NCBI GenBank assembly: GCA_007120085.1
Contig: SKOK01000135.1
Coordinates: 1 to 38,486, forward strand
Length of the DNA: 38,486 bases
Direction: 5' to 3'
From: Bacteroidales bacterium
GTDB taxonomy: Bacteria > Bacteroidota > Bacteroidia > Bacteroidales > UBA7960
The number at the start of each line of letters is the position of its first letter. The first letter of the stretch is position 1. Below the pieces are notes generated by a model, which was not told the DNA's origin, did no database searches, and worked only from the letters and a program-made list of their open reading frames with translations. Below, piece by piece: positions 15,512-27,823 of the stretch. The position numbers and the translations under genes were made by a program.

Positions 15512-16945
15512 ATGGAGAAGCACACATACATGGCTCGCATTAACCGGCGCATCAATGAGCTGCTGGGGCTGCACTTCTCCGAAAACCAATGGGAAGGCCT
15601 GGAACGCAGGTTGCAAAAAGCCGCAGCGGCCATGCACATAAAAAAAACGCTGGATCAGCTGGACCAATGGATTGCCCAACCCCACATTCCGCAACATCAG
15701 CTGGAAGTCTTAATCGAGCACCTAACTATTTGTGAAACATATTTTTTCAGGGAAAAGCAGGCACTAACCCTGCTTACTGAAAGCATCATTCCATTAATCA
15801 AGCCATCCACATACAATGGCAAGAAGCAGCTGCGCATTTGGTGTGCCGCCTGCAGCACAGGGGAAGAGCCCTACTCCATTGCAATGACCCTCAGGGATTC
15901 ACTGCCAATCCCGGATGAATGGGAAATTACACTGCTGGGCACTGACCTTAATGTCCAGGCCCTCGAAAAGGCCCGGGTGGGCAGCTACTCTCCATGGTCA
16001 TTCAGGGATACACCTGAGGCTATTAAGCAGAAATACTTTATTAAAAGTGATAAGAAACTGCTGATCAAGCCTGACATCAAAAAGATGGTGCAATTCAGGC
16101 AGCACAACCTGGCCACGGAAGCTTTTCCCGCCCCCGGCAATGGCAGCAAACAATGGGATGTGATCTTATGCCGCAATGCGCTGATGTACTTTTCTCCTGA
16201 CGTCATTAAACGCATCACCAAAAAATTTCATGAGGTTTTGAAGCCAGATGCCTGGTTCATCACCAGCCAGGTGGAATTAAACGACGATTATTTTGGCATT
16301 TTCAAAAGGGTATTGTTCCAAAATGCCATATTCTACAGGAAAAGCCCAAAAGAGCCTCCAATTCAACAAGTGCAAGTTCACATAGCGAAAAAAACACAGC
16401 AATCATCCTTAAGTCTGCTTAAGCCAAAGCAGATTAACAAGGCAACCAAAGCAGGTCTGCGAAACAGATCAAAAGCATCATCGCAGGTTCGCGTCAAAAA
16501 GCAGGAGCATTCGCTCATCAGCAAGAAGGGCAGCGAACTAACTGCCAGTCATGATGCGGTGCTGTTTGAGCAAGTCAAGGCGCTGGCCGATGCAGGCAGG
16601 CTCGATGAAGCTGCAGAAGCCATGTCAGGCTTGCTGAAAAACGGTAGCGGGCAAGCAGAACATTATTATGTGTATGCCACAGTGTTGATGGAAATGGAAA
16701 GACTCGGGGAAGCAGATCAAAACCTGGTTAAAGCACTTTACCTGGAACCCGGGCACCTTGCAGCCAGGTTAAACAGGAGCCAGCTGCTGAGAAAAACCGG
16801 AAAGCATGAACAGGCATACAAAGAAATGCAAAACCTGCTGGACGACATCAGTACCTTTGACGATCATGCCCCCCTGCCCCACCTCGATGGCCTCACCGCC
16901 GGCAGGGTGAGGCAAATGGCAGGGTTGTTCAGTGTAACGACCTGA
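15512..16945 (+). CDS. cheR: CheR methyltransferase with C-terminal TPR region
   Basis: 477 residues. An N-terminal helical CheR domain is followed by the signature ICETYFFRE (73-81) and the SAM-binding IWCAACSTGEEPYSIAM (109-125). LLGTDLNVQALEKA and VILCRNALMYF complete the methyltransferase fold. It methylates receptor glutamates using SAM. After about residue 285 comes a lysine/serine-rich linker (about 290-340), then helical pairs like tetratricopeptide repeats (about 345-450, with AEHYYVYATVLMEMERLGEAD). CheR-TPR forms are known from chemosensory systems that control functions other than flagella, where the TPR tunes receptor access. It is placed between the two cheW genes; the short gap (63 nt) to the second cheW shows no promoter I can recognise. 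Confidence 0.92.
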   Translation: MEKHTYMARINRRINELLGLHFSENQWEGLERRLQKAAAAMHIKKTLDQLDQWIAQPHIPQHQLEVLIEHLTICETYFFREKQALTLLTESIIPLIKPSTYNGKKQLRIWCAACSTGEEPYSIAMTLRDSLPIPDEWEITLLGTDLNVQALEKARVGSYSPWSFRDTPEAIKQKYFIKSDKKLLIKPDIKKMVQFRQHNLATEAFPAPGNGSKQWDVILCRNALMYFSPDVIKRITKKFHEVLKPDAWFITSQVELNDDYFGIFKRVLFQNAIFYRKSPKEPPIQQVQVHIAKKTQQSSLSLLKPKQINKATKAGLRNRSKASSQVRVKKQEHSLISKKGSELTASHDAVLFEQVKALADAGRLDEAAEAMSGLLKNGSGQAEHYYVYATVLMEMERLGEADQNLVKALYLEPGHLAARLNRSQLLRKTGKHEQAYKEMQNLLDDISTFDDHAPLPHLDGLTAGRVRQMAGLFSVTT

Positions 16946-17008
16946 TCAGGCAGCATACGCAGCAAGATCTTAACACGGGCATTCAAAAACCTGTAAAAAC
17001 TTATCAGA

Positions 17009-17521
17009 ATGAGCTCAGATGATCAAATACTGAAAGAGCGGGCAAGGCAATTGGCCAAAAAGCGGGAAAACGGTAACAATGATACCGGGAAAACCCTTGT
17101 GGTTGAATTTTTGCTATTCCCCGAAAAATATGCCATTGCAGCAAGCTTTATTGAAGAAGTGCTTACCTTGCAGGAAATCACGCCGCTTCCGGGCACAGCA
17201 GAACATCTGATGGGGGTGGTCAATTTCAGGGGCAAGATTGTTCCAATCATAAACCTTAAAAATCTCTTCATGCTAAAAGAGCAAGGGCTCACCGAAATGG
17301 ATAAAGTAATATTGCTGCGCCAGGGTCAAGTGGTTTTTGGCCTGCTGGCTGATAGCATCACGGGTTCGCAAAGCATTGACATGGATCAACTGGCAGAGCC
17401 CCCGCTCAACTTGAGCAAGATTGGCAATGAATTCATCACAGGACTGATGCCTGATGGCACCATTGTGCTGGATGCAGCAAAAGTTTTTGCCAGCAATTCA
17501 TTAATCAAAACAGCAAAATAA
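17009..17521 (+). CDS. cheW: CheW-like coupling protein 2
   Basis: 170 residues. A charged N-terminal extension of about 30 residues (KERARQLAKKRENG) precedes a complete CheW domain: VVEFLLFPEKYAIAASFIEEV, ITPLPGTAEHLMGVVNFRGKIVPIINLKNLF and VFGLLADSITG. It closely fits the CheW consensus (LPGTPxxxxGVVNLRGxIxPVIDLR), more so than the first copy. It sits 39 nt before the receptor gene, so this is the likelier receptor-kinase coupler, with copy 1 as an accessory; that ranking is inference. The basic N-terminal extension is unusual for CheW and could be a docking segment. Confidence 0.9.
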   Translation: MSSDDQILKERARQLAKKRENGNNDTGKTLVVEFLLFPEKYAIAASFIEEVLTLQEITPLPGTAEHLMGVVNFRGKIVPIINLKNLFMLKEQGLTEMDKVILLRQGQVVFGLLADSITGSQSIDMDQLAEPPLNLSKIGNEFITGLMPDGTIVLDAAKVFASNSLIKTAK

Positions 17522-17560
17522 TAGCACTTACCCATACACTAACTTTCAAAAAAAGGAACT

Positions 17561-19054
17561 ATGAACATACTACAAAACATCAGCTTTCGTGCAAGGTTGC
17601 TTATTGGTTTTTCTGTAATCCTAATCGGCATAACAGCCACCTGGATCATCGCAATGAACAGCCTGAATCTCATTGTGAAAGCAAAGGCTGAGCTGGACGT
17701 TGCCCAGGACACAGCCAGGGAACTGACAAGCCTTCGTTCAGACCAAAACAGGTTAAACACCCTGCTTTTGCTTGCCACCACCAGTGAAAGCAGCGATCAA
17801 AGACAACAATATCTTGATGAGCTTGCAGGGATATGGAACAGCATTGATCAAACTGTTTCGGGAATGGGCGTAGTCCTGCAAGAAAACACAGCTGTCTTAC
17901 CCACATTCAGGGAAGTGGCGGTATGGAAAGACAGATCGAGACAAAACCAAATGAGACAGATTGAGCATATTAACAATGATCAGCCTGAAGCCGCCATGGA
18001 AGTTTACAGGGAAGTGGTGCAGGTTGGCTGGGAAACACTTCGAAACCATATCAATACGCTTGAAGACCAACTCGAAAAACAGGGTGATGTGCTGCTTGCA
18101 CAATCCGATGCACGCGTAAACAGAAGCAATTTCTCACTCACCACCATTGGAATTGTTGTCATTCTTATCACATTACTGATTGTTTTAGGAACTATGCGAA
18201 TGATTACCCGCATCACCACAGACATCAAAGAGGGGATTACCGTTTTGGGAAGCAGTGCGTCGGAAATTCAATCAACCGTTAATGAAATATCAACTGGTGC
18301 TGCCGAAACGGCATCTTCCATATCAGAGACCTCCACCACTGTAGAAGAGATCAGGCAAACATCAATTGTAGCAGGTAAAAAAGCGAAAAGCCTGATGGAG
18401 AACTCCGAAAAAGCCTCAGAAATTGGAGAACGTGGCCTGGAAACATCGCAAAAGATGATTGATGCAATGGAGCAGATTGACAGGCAGATGAAAAACATTC
18501 ACAACACCATCACCAAATTATCGGAACAAAACCGTTCGATCGGTGAAATAACAACCACGGTTTCTGACATAGCCGACCAGTCGAACCTGCTGGCAGTGAA
18601 TGCAGCCATCGAGGCTGCCAAAGCCGGTGAACACGGGCGCGGCTTCTCAGTTGTTGCCCAGGAGATCAGGAGCCTCTCTGAGCAATCCAAAAAATCAACA
18701 GCACAAGTTAAAGATATTTTGAATGAGATTCAAAAGTCAGTAATTCAGGCCGTTGAGGTGATCAACCAGGGCACAAAAACTGTCGAAGAAGGCAACAAAA
18801 CGGTCGCAGAGGACAGGGAAGTGGTTGAAACGCTTATAGAAAGCGTAAATGAAGCAACTGAAGCCGCAGTGCAAATATCATCAACCAGCCACCAGCAAAT
18901 GGCAGGCATGGACCAGATCGTGCCAGCCATGGAAAACATCAAGCAGGCAAGTGAACAAAATGTATCAGGCATAAGGCAAACCGAAGAAGCGGTGAAAAGT
19001 CTTTATGAGCTGGGTGAAAACCTGAAAAGCGTTATCACAAAATACAAACTCTAG
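17561..19054 (+). CDS. Methyl-accepting chemotaxis protein without HAMP domain
   Basis: 497 residues. TM1 is at 11-31 and TM2 at 191-211, with about 160 residues between them, predicted helical and resembling a four-helix-bundle ligand domain facing the periplasm. Only about 15 residues separate TM2 from the cytoplasmic hairpin (IQSTVNEISTGAAETASSISE...), so the roughly 50-residue HAMP module normally present is missing. The hairpin tip is canonical: VSDIADQSNLLAVNAAIEAAKAGEHGRGFSVVAQEIRSLSEQS (about 334-376, described by its key residues). The arms are nearly equal, about 143 residues from TM2 to the tip and from the tip to the C-terminus. No C-terminal CheR-docking pentapeptide is seen. It is the only receptor in the cluster and lies 6 nt before cheA. 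Confidence 0.93.
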   Translation: MNILQNISFRARLLIGFSVILIGITATWIIAMNSLNLIVKAKAELDVAQDTARELTSLRSDQNRLNTLLLLATTSESSDQRQQYLDELAGIWNSIDQTVSGMGVVLQENTAVLPTFREVAVWKDRSRQNQMRQIEHINNDQPEAAMEVYREVVQVGWETLRNHINTLEDQLEKQGDVLLAQSDARVNRSNFSLTTIGIVVILITLLIVLGTMRMITRITTDIKEGITVLGSSASEIQSTVNEISTGAAETASSISETSTTVEEIRQTSIVAGKKAKSLMENSEKASEIGERGLETSQKMIDAMEQIDRQMKNIHNTITKLSEQNRSIGEITTTVSDIADQSNLLAVNAAIEAAKAGEHGRGFSVVAQEIRSLSEQSKKSTAQVKDILNEIQKSVIQAVEVINQGTKTVEEGNKTVAEDREVVETLIESVNEATEAAVQISSTSHQQMAGMDQIVPAMENIKQASEQNVSGIRQTEEAVKSLYELGENLKSVITKYKL

Positions 19055-19060
19055 TGCAGG

Positions 19061-21394
19061 ATGGGTAAAGATAAAGAGGCATTTTTAAAGGAGCTGCTTA
19101 ACGATTTCAAGATCGAAGCATCCGAGCACCTTCAGTCTATCTCAAACGGACTGCTGAAGCTTGAGAAGAACTTCCAAACTCCTGAAAGCAAGGAGGTTGT
19201 TGAAAATGTTTTTCGCGAGATTCATAGCATTAAGGGTGCCGCACGTGCCGTTAACCAGCTGCAAATTGAACGCCTGTGCATGAGCATGGAAAGCGTTTTT
19301 TACCAGGTCAGGAAAGGCAGCATCAGTCTTGCACCCCCCATGTTTGATGTGTTTTTGCAATTTTCCGACCTGCTGGATAAGATGCTGAAAGAAATTGACA
19401 ACACAACAAAGAGTGTCTCAGAAAACAACATACGAAAACTTTCAGTAAAAATCTCATCGCTTTCACAAACCAAGGCTCTGGCACCAAAGAAAGTTATGGT
19501 TCCAGGATTATCTGAAAACCCCAGATCCGAAACAAGTAACCAGGCTGCCATGCCATCGCCGATTGCCCAAACTGATGATACGGGCGCATTACAGGATACA
19601 GACACCCACAAAGACGCACAGCCCGGTGACATGCATGCGCTGACAGCAGAAAGCCCAAAGCAGGAAACTATTAGAGTGGCATCATCAAAGCTGTCTGAGA
19701 TTCTCAACAGGGCAGAAGAGCTGATCACCATCAAAAGCCGTCTGCAGCACCAGGCGAGGCAATTGCAAGCGCTTGCCGGACAAATGTCCTATTGTCAGAA
19801 AAAATTCGAAGAAAGAGTGGCTTACGGCAGCGGCGACCTTAACAAAGCTGACCCGGCCGAAACGCACAGAGAACTGGAGCAGCTCAAAAAGAACAAAAAC
19901 GAACTGACTGCACTGGTAGGCAGCATGGATAATTTACAAAGCACTGCCGGACGGTCAGTCGATGAGCTGATCCTCAGCATCAGGAAAAGCATGATGCAGC
20001 CTTTTTCTTCCCTGTTCATGATTGTGCCACGCATCGTCAGGGATCTCTCAAAAGAATTTGGCAAGGAGGTTCATCTCGACCTTAAGGGTGCTGATATTGA
20101 GATAGACCGGAGGATACTGGAGGAGATGAAAAACCCGCTGATACACCTTATCAGGAACTGCATTGACCACGGCATGGAGAGCCGCGATGAAAGAAAAAGA
20201 AAAAACAAAAGCGTAACCGGCGTTCTCCGCATTGCCGCAGGCATCGAATCGGGACAAAAAATCCATATCGAGATCAGCGACGATGGCAGAGGCATCGATC
20301 GGGAGAAGCTCATAAGTGCCGCCCTGAAATCGGGCAAGGTGACCATGGAAGAAATGCAGCACATGAATGAAAAAGAGATCAATATGCTCATTTTCAGGTC
20401 GGGTGTTTCTACCAGCCCATACATAACAGATGTATCAGGTCTGGGGCTCGGCATGGCCATCGTGGCCGAAAAAATTGCCGGGCTTGGCGGCAGCATCGAT
20501 GTTGAAAGTGAAAAGGACAAAGGAAGCACATTCAGCATCACACTGCCTCAAACGCTTGCCACATTCAGGGGCGTGCATGTAAAAGCATCCGGCAGCAGTT
20601 TTCTGATCCCTACCTCTGCCATTGTAAAAGCATTGAAAATATTGCCAGCCGACATACGGAAGGTAGAATCCAGAAATGCAATAAAATTTGACAACGAAAC
20701 TATTGGCTTAGTCAGCCTGGCCGATGTGCTGGGCATTCGGAGAAGGCATACCGGAAAAATGAGCAAAGCCTTGCAGGGATTAATCTTACATCATGCGCTT
20801 AAGAAACTTGTGTTCATTGTTGAAGATGTGTTTGGGGAGCAGGAAGGCGTGGTAAAAGCCCTGGGCTTGCAGGCGGAGCATGTCAGGAACATTGCCGGTG
20901 CCATCCTGTCGGGCGATGGCACGGTTTTGCCAGTGCTGAATGTGGCTGAGCTGATGGAGTCAGCTGCAGGAAAAAGCTATTTCACAGTTGATGACAGTGA
21001 ACTCAGCCCTCAGAAAGATACAAACCAAAAACAAATCAAGGTGCTGGTGGCTGAAGATTCCATCACCGTTCGCAATATGTTGCGCAACTACCTGGACTCA
21101 GCAGGCTTTGTTGTTACCACGGCCGTTGACGGAATGGATGCTTATGAGCGGCTGCAAAACGACACCTTCGACATTGTTGTTTCCGATGTAGAGATGCCGC
21201 GAATGAACGGTTTTGAGCTTACAGAGAAGACCCGGGAGGATTCCCGGACCACAAGCCTGCCGGTGATCCTGGTCACGGCGCTCGAATCGGCCGACGACCG
21301 CAGGCGGGGCATGGAAGCCGGCGCCAACGCATACATCGTAAAAAGCAGTTTTGAAAAAGGAAACCTGATCGACACCATTAAACGCTTAACGTAA
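19061..21394 (+). CDS. cheA: Chemotaxis histidine kinase CheA fused to receiver domain
   Basis: 777 residues. The P1/Hpt domain (1-115) carries the phospho-acceptor H55 in FREIHSIKGAARAV. Residues about 115-205 are a low-complexity linker with no recognisable P2 (CheY-docking) domain. Next come the dimerisation region (about 205-290), HATPase_c (about 300-490) with HLIRNCIDHGMESRDERK, DDGRGID and GLGLGMAIV, and a CheW-like P5 domain (about 500-640). A C-terminal REC (about 655-777) has D709 in DIVVSDVEMPRMNGFEL. This 'CheA-REC' form is known from chemosensory systems that regulate gliding, pili or development. Phosphate could go to its own REC and to CheB. Gaps are 6 nt to mcp and 5 nt to cheB. 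Confidence 0.94.
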   Translation: MGKDKEAFLKELLNDFKIEASEHLQSISNGLLKLEKNFQTPESKEVVENVFREIHSIKGAARAVNQLQIERLCMSMESVFYQVRKGSISLAPPMFDVFLQFSDLLDKMLKEIDNTTKSVSENNIRKLSVKISSLSQTKALAPKKVMVPGLSENPRSETSNQAAMPSPIAQTDDTGALQDTDTHKDAQPGDMHALTAESPKQETIRVASSKLSEILNRAEELITIKSRLQHQARQLQALAGQMSYCQKKFEERVAYGSGDLNKADPAETHRELEQLKKNKNELTALVGSMDNLQSTAGRSVDELILSIRKSMMQPFSSLFMIVPRIVRDLSKEFGKEVHLDLKGADIEIDRRILEEMKNPLIHLIRNCIDHGMESRDERKRKNKSVTGVLRIAAGIESGQKIHIEISDDGRGIDREKLISAALKSGKVTMEEMQHMNEKEINMLIFRSGVSTSPYITDVSGLGLGMAIVAEKIAGLGGSIDVESEKDKGSTFSITLPQTLATFRGVHVKASGSSFLIPTSAIVKALKILPADIRKVESRNAIKFDNETIGLVSLADVLGIRRRHTGKMSKALQGLILHHALKKLVFIVEDVFGEQEGVVKALGLQAEHVRNIAGAILSGDGTVLPVLNVAELMESAAGKSYFTVDDSELSPQKDTNQKQIKVLVAEDSITVRNMLRNYLDSAGFVVTTAVDGMDAYERLQNDTFDIVVSDVEMPRMNGFELTEKTREDSRTTSLPVILVTALESADDRRRGMEAGANAYIVKSSFEKGNLIDTIKRLT

Positions 21395-21399
21395 AATTC

Positions 21400-22476
21400 G
21401 TGAAAGAAAAGGTACATCAGAAAATTAAGGTTTTAATCGTTGACGACAGCCCTGTAAGCCAGAGGATCTATCGTCGTATCATCGCTGCCGACAGCCGGCT
21501 GGAGATTGTGGCAGTGGTATCAAACGGACGCGAAGCCGTTAATTACCTTTCAGAAAACAAACCGGATGTTGTCAGCATGGACCTGAACATGCCCCACATG
21601 GACGGGATAGAGGCCACAAGGCATATTATGCAACACAATCCTGTCCCCATTGTGGTTTCCAGCAGCCTTTACGACCCTGGCCAGCAGGAAATGGCCATGG
21701 AAGTACTGGAGGCCGGTGCTGCGGGCATCATGCCAAAACCACCAGGGCCGGGACATCCCGATCACGACCGCGCAGCGAAGCACTACCTGAGGCTGCTAAG
21801 GTCAATATCGGAAATAAAGGTGATCAGAAGGCGACCACATCTTAAAAATAATACATTGCACCCGGTTTCAGTAGCTGATGAAAAGAACATTCCTGGTGAC
21901 CTAAAACACAAAGACTACCGCGTATTGCTCATTGGGGCATCCGCCGGCGGACCAGAAGGCGTAAAGGCCATACTGGCAGGACTGAAACCCGGGTTTCCGC
22001 TTCCTGTGATGATTGTGCAGCATATCGACTGGCATTTTACGGAAGGGTACAGGCTCTGGCTGCAGTCATATACAAAAATCCCCGTGCTGGCTGCCGGCAA
22101 CAACCAGGCGCTGATGCCCGGACATGCCGTCCTTGCCGCAGGAAACAAGCACCTGGTTATAAAATCTGAAGGCATCGCAGGCTTCAGTGACGAGCCCGCT
22201 CACAGGGGACACAGGCCCTCAGTAAGGCATCTCTTCAAAAGCGCCGCCGAAATATACGGCAATAAAGCCATTGCCGTATTGCTCTCAGGAATGGGCACCG
22301 ACGGCGCAGAAGAACTCAAATTGCTTAAGGATGCCGGCGCCCTTACCTTTGCACAGAACAAGGAAACCTCCCTGGTCTTCGGCATGCCGGGTGAAGCCGT
22401 AAGGCTGGGCGCCGCCACAATGGTGATGTCGCCCGAAAATATCAGCAATTACATCAATGAAATATTCACCACATGA
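21400..22476 (+). CDS. cheB: Chemotaxis protein-glutamate methylesterase CheB
   Basis: 358 residues. The start is GTG 21400, the only start placing MKEKVHQKIKVLIVDDS in front of the receiver; the gap to cheA is 5 nt. REC domain 8-125 with D61 in VVSMDLNMPHMDGIEA. Methylesterase domain about 172-355 with the catalytic triad S181 (GASAGGPEG), H208 (VQHIDWHFTEGY) and D301 (LLSGMGTDGAEELK); the spacing matches E. coli S164/H190/D286. It demethylates and deamidates receptor glutamates and glutamines when phosphorylated. With CheR it makes the array adaptive, an argument that this is a true sensory array and not merely kinase genes. The interdomain linker (about 126-170) is longer and more basic than usual. 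Confidence 0.95.
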   Translation: MKEKVHQKIKVLIVDDSPVSQRIYRRIIAADSRLEIVAVVSNGREAVNYLSENKPDVVSMDLNMPHMDGIEATRHIMQHNPVPIVVSSSLYDPGQQEMAMEVLEAGAAGIMPKPPGPGHPDHDRAAKHYLRLLRSISEIKVIRRRPHLKNNTLHPVSVADEKNIPGDLKHKDYRVLLIGASAGGPEGVKAILAGLKPGFPLPVMIVQHIDWHFTEGYRLWLQSYTKIPVLAAGNNQALMPGHAVLAAGNKHLVIKSEGIAGFSDEPAHRGHRPSVRHLFKSAAEIYGNKAIAVLLSGMGTDGAEELKLLKDAGALTFAQNKETSLVFGMPGEAVRLGAATMVMSPENISNYINEIFTT

Positions 22477-22492
22477 AACCCAAAGTTTAATT

Positions 22493-23749
22493 ATGGATAA
22501 TGTATTAAATATCAGTTTTGACAAAGGATATGTGCTTGCTGTGGAAGACTCAAAAGTACAGGCAAAACGTATTCAGCATTTCTTTTATGAAAACAACATC
22601 CCTGCAAAAATTTGCAGCAATGGTGCCGAAGCCCTTGAAACGGCCATAATGGAAAAACCGCTGATCATCGTCAGCGATGTGGTGATGCCGGTAATGGATG
22701 GTTACGAGTTTTGCAGCAAGATCAAGGGCAACCCGGAGTTGGCTGACACACCCGTCATTCTGCTGACATCGCTGAGCGACCCCCTCGATATCATCAAAGG
22801 CCTGCAAGCCGGTGCAGATAACTTTATCACAAAACCATATGAAGATGAGTACCTGCTCACCCGAATGAAATACCTTATCGCCAACAGGCATTTCCGCCAG
22901 ATGGGATCTGGCGAAATGGCCATTGACATCGTATTTCAAAACCAGAAATTCAAGATCAACTCCGACAAAAAACAAATCCTCAGCCTGCTGCTGTCTGTAT
23001 ATGAAGCTGCCGTCAATCGCAATGAACAGCTCATAGAAGCACAACAGCAACTGGAAATAATGAATGAGAACCTGCAAGCGGCCAATAAAGAGCTTGAAGC
23101 TTTTTCGCACACCGTATCGCACGACCTGAAATCACCACTTAACGGCGTTATCGGATTTGCGGAACTGCTAAAGTCTGTTTATGGTGATGTACTTGACGAT
23201 GAAGCTAAATCCTACCTCAACAATATGATCAAGTCGGCCTATAACATGGCTCAGCTGATTGAAGACCTGCTGAACTTCTCCAAATCGGGCAGGGCGCAGA
23301 TCAATCCGGAAGTTTTTGATCTGAGTGAGATGGTTCATATTGTGGTTGATGAACTTAGAGAGATGACGTATAAGGGCCATTACGACATTCACATTGAGCG
23401 GGACATCATGATTAAAGCAGACCCCGGACTGGTGCGCGTTGCACTCAACAACCTGGTGAGCAACGCACTTAAATACAGTCGGAACAAAGAAAAGCCTGAA
23501 ATTCATTTCGGGACCATGGAAAAAGATGGTGAAAAAGTGTTATACTTGCGTGATAACGGGGTGGGTTTTGACATGAACAAAGCCGATGACCTGTTCAGGC
23601 CCTTTATACGTCTTCATTCAAACCGCGAATTCCAGGGCACGGGCGTTGGACTAAGCACAGTGAAACGAATCATTGAAAAACACGGCGGCGACATATGGTT
23701 TGAATCAGCACCCGGCGCAGGAACATGTTTTTATTTCACATTCGAATAG
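22493..23749 (+). CDS. Response regulator-histidine kinase, REC-HisKA-HATPase
   Basis: 418 residues from the ATG at 22493. An earlier in-frame ATG at 22457 lies inside cheB and adds 12 residues unrelated to a receiver start. REC 12-130 with D62 in IVSDVVMPVMDGYEFC; coiled coil about 170-203 (NEQLIEAQQQLEIMNENLQ); HisKA with H210 in HTVSHDLKSPLNG; HATPase_c with NLVSNALKYS, DNGVGFD and GTGVGLSTVKRI. There is no sensor or membrane domain: its input is a phosphorylated receiver, so it can receive phosphate from CheA or a hybrid kinase and change its own kinase activity. The gap to cheB is 16 nt. Confidence 0.92.
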   Translation: MDNVLNISFDKGYVLAVEDSKVQAKRIQHFFYENNIPAKICSNGAEALETAIMEKPLIIVSDVVMPVMDGYEFCSKIKGNPELADTPVILLTSLSDPLDIIKGLQAGADNFITKPYEDEYLLTRMKYLIANRHFRQMGSGEMAIDIVFQNQKFKINSDKKQILSLLLSVYEAAVNRNEQLIEAQQQLEIMNENLQAANKELEAFSHTVSHDLKSPLNGVIGFAELLKSVYGDVLDDEAKSYLNNMIKSAYNMAQLIEDLLNFSKSGRAQINPEVFDLSEMVHIVVDELREMTYKGHYDIHIERDIMIKADPGLVRVALNNLVSNALKYSRNKEKPEIHFGTMEKDGEKVLYLRDNGVGFDMNKADDLFRPFIRLHSNREFQGTGVGLSTVKRIIEKHGGDIWFESAPGAGTCFYFTFE

Positions 23750-23812
23750 TTAAAAACTTGTTTTAACAACCCTTATGGCATAGCTTGACCTTGTCATCAA
23801 AAACAAAAACAC

Positions 23813-26575
<2,763 letters not shown>

Positions 26576-26585
26576 CCAAAACGAA

Positions 26586-27704
26586 ATGGAAGCGCCAAAA
26601 GCAACAAAACAAAAAGAGATGATCCTGGTTGTGGATGACCAAATGACCAACCTGAAAATCTTATCGAGCATTTTAAGCAAGGAATATTCGCTGGGCATAG
26701 CCAACAGCGGCGAAAATGCAATGAAGTACCTGGAAAACAACACCCCCGATCTCATATTGCTTGATATCATGATGCCGGAAATGGACGGATACGAGGTGTG
26801 TCAGAAGATCAAACAGGATGAGGCCTGCCAGGATATTCCCGTTATCTTCCTGACAGCCAAAACTGATATTGATGATGTGGTCAAAGGCTTCGAATACGGC
26901 GCAGTTGACTACATTACCAAGCCGTTCAACATCTCCGAACTGAAAGTCAGGGTTAGAAACCATCTCAATCTGCAGGCTGCCCGCAACGAACTAAAAAAGG
27001 CGAACGCACAGCTAACAAAAATCAACCAGGAGAAAGACAGGTTTTTCTCCATCATCGCGCACGACCTCCGAAGCCCCTTATCCGGTTTTGCAGGGTTGAG
27101 CGAGTTGCTCGTAGAGCAGATCAGGGCAAACAATCTCGATATGATTGAAAAATATGCAAGTGCGATGCAGCAATCTTCAAAGATCACCATGGAGTTGCTT
27201 ATGAACCTCATGACATGGTCGCGCGCACAAACCGGAACCCTCGAATATCAGCCGGAAAGGCTATCAATACAAGGGATTGTCAAAGAGAATGTTGCATTAT
27301 TACGACATGCCGCCGATGAGAAATCCATCACAATTGAAACCCAAAGAATTGATGATGAAGAATTTAGTGCTGATAAGGAAATGGTAGGTGTGATATTGCG
27401 AAACATCCTTTCAAATGCAATCAAATTCACCAATACTGGCGGTTCTGTTAAGATCAGTGCTGAAATAAATGCACAGGAAGTAAATTTCTGTGTTGTTGAT
27501 GATGGCATCGGGATGAATAAAGAAATGCTGGATTCGCTTTTCAGGATCGACACCAAGATTCGCCGCATTGGAACCAACAAGGAACCCAGCACAGGCCTGG
27601 GCCTGCTGCTTTGCAAAGAATTTGTCGATATGCACGGTGGTCAGATCAGTGTCGAAAGCGAAGAAGGTAAGGGGACAAAGATTACCGTAATTATCCCAGT
27701 TTAG
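26586..27704 (+). CDS. Response regulator-histidine kinase, REC-HisKA-HATPase (second copy)
   Basis: 372 residues from the ATG at 26586. The upstream in-frame ATG at 26517 lies in the preceding kinase gene and adds no domain. REC 11-130 with D60 in LILLDIMMPEMDGYEVC; short coiled coil about 131-152; HisKA H159 in FFSIIAHDLRSPLSGF; HATPase_c with NILSNAIKFT, DDGIGMN and STGLGLLLCKEF. The architecture matches the REC-kinase at 22493, but the kinase core is far closer to the six-TM kinase at 10804. For example, both have an LMxWxRxQTG segment and EPSTGLGL. It would integrate a phosphoryl signal rather than a ligand. Confidence 0.92.
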   Translation: MEAPKATKQKEMILVVDDQMTNLKILSSILSKEYSLGIANSGENAMKYLENNTPDLILLDIMMPEMDGYEVCQKIKQDEACQDIPVIFLTAKTDIDDVVKGFEYGAVDYITKPFNISELKVRVRNHLNLQAARNELKKANAQLTKINQEKDRFFSIIAHDLRSPLSGFAGLSELLVEQIRANNLDMIEKYASAMQQSSKITMELLMNLMTWSRAQTGTLEYQPERLSIQGIVKENVALLRHAADEKSITIETQRIDDEEFSADKEMVGVILRNILSNAIKFTNTGGSVKISAEINAQEVNFCVVDDGIGMNKEMLDSLFRIDTKIRRIGTNKEPSTGLGLLLCKEFVDMHGGQISVESEEGKGTKITVIIPV

Positions 27705-27823
27705 CAAGAATGACCTACCCTGCCATTTAGCGCGGAAAGACTTGCGTGTTATAGTGTTGATAAAGCATTCACAGATCATAAAGCAACCAAAATAAATCTT
27801 TGTAATTCCAGAATAAACGTTTT

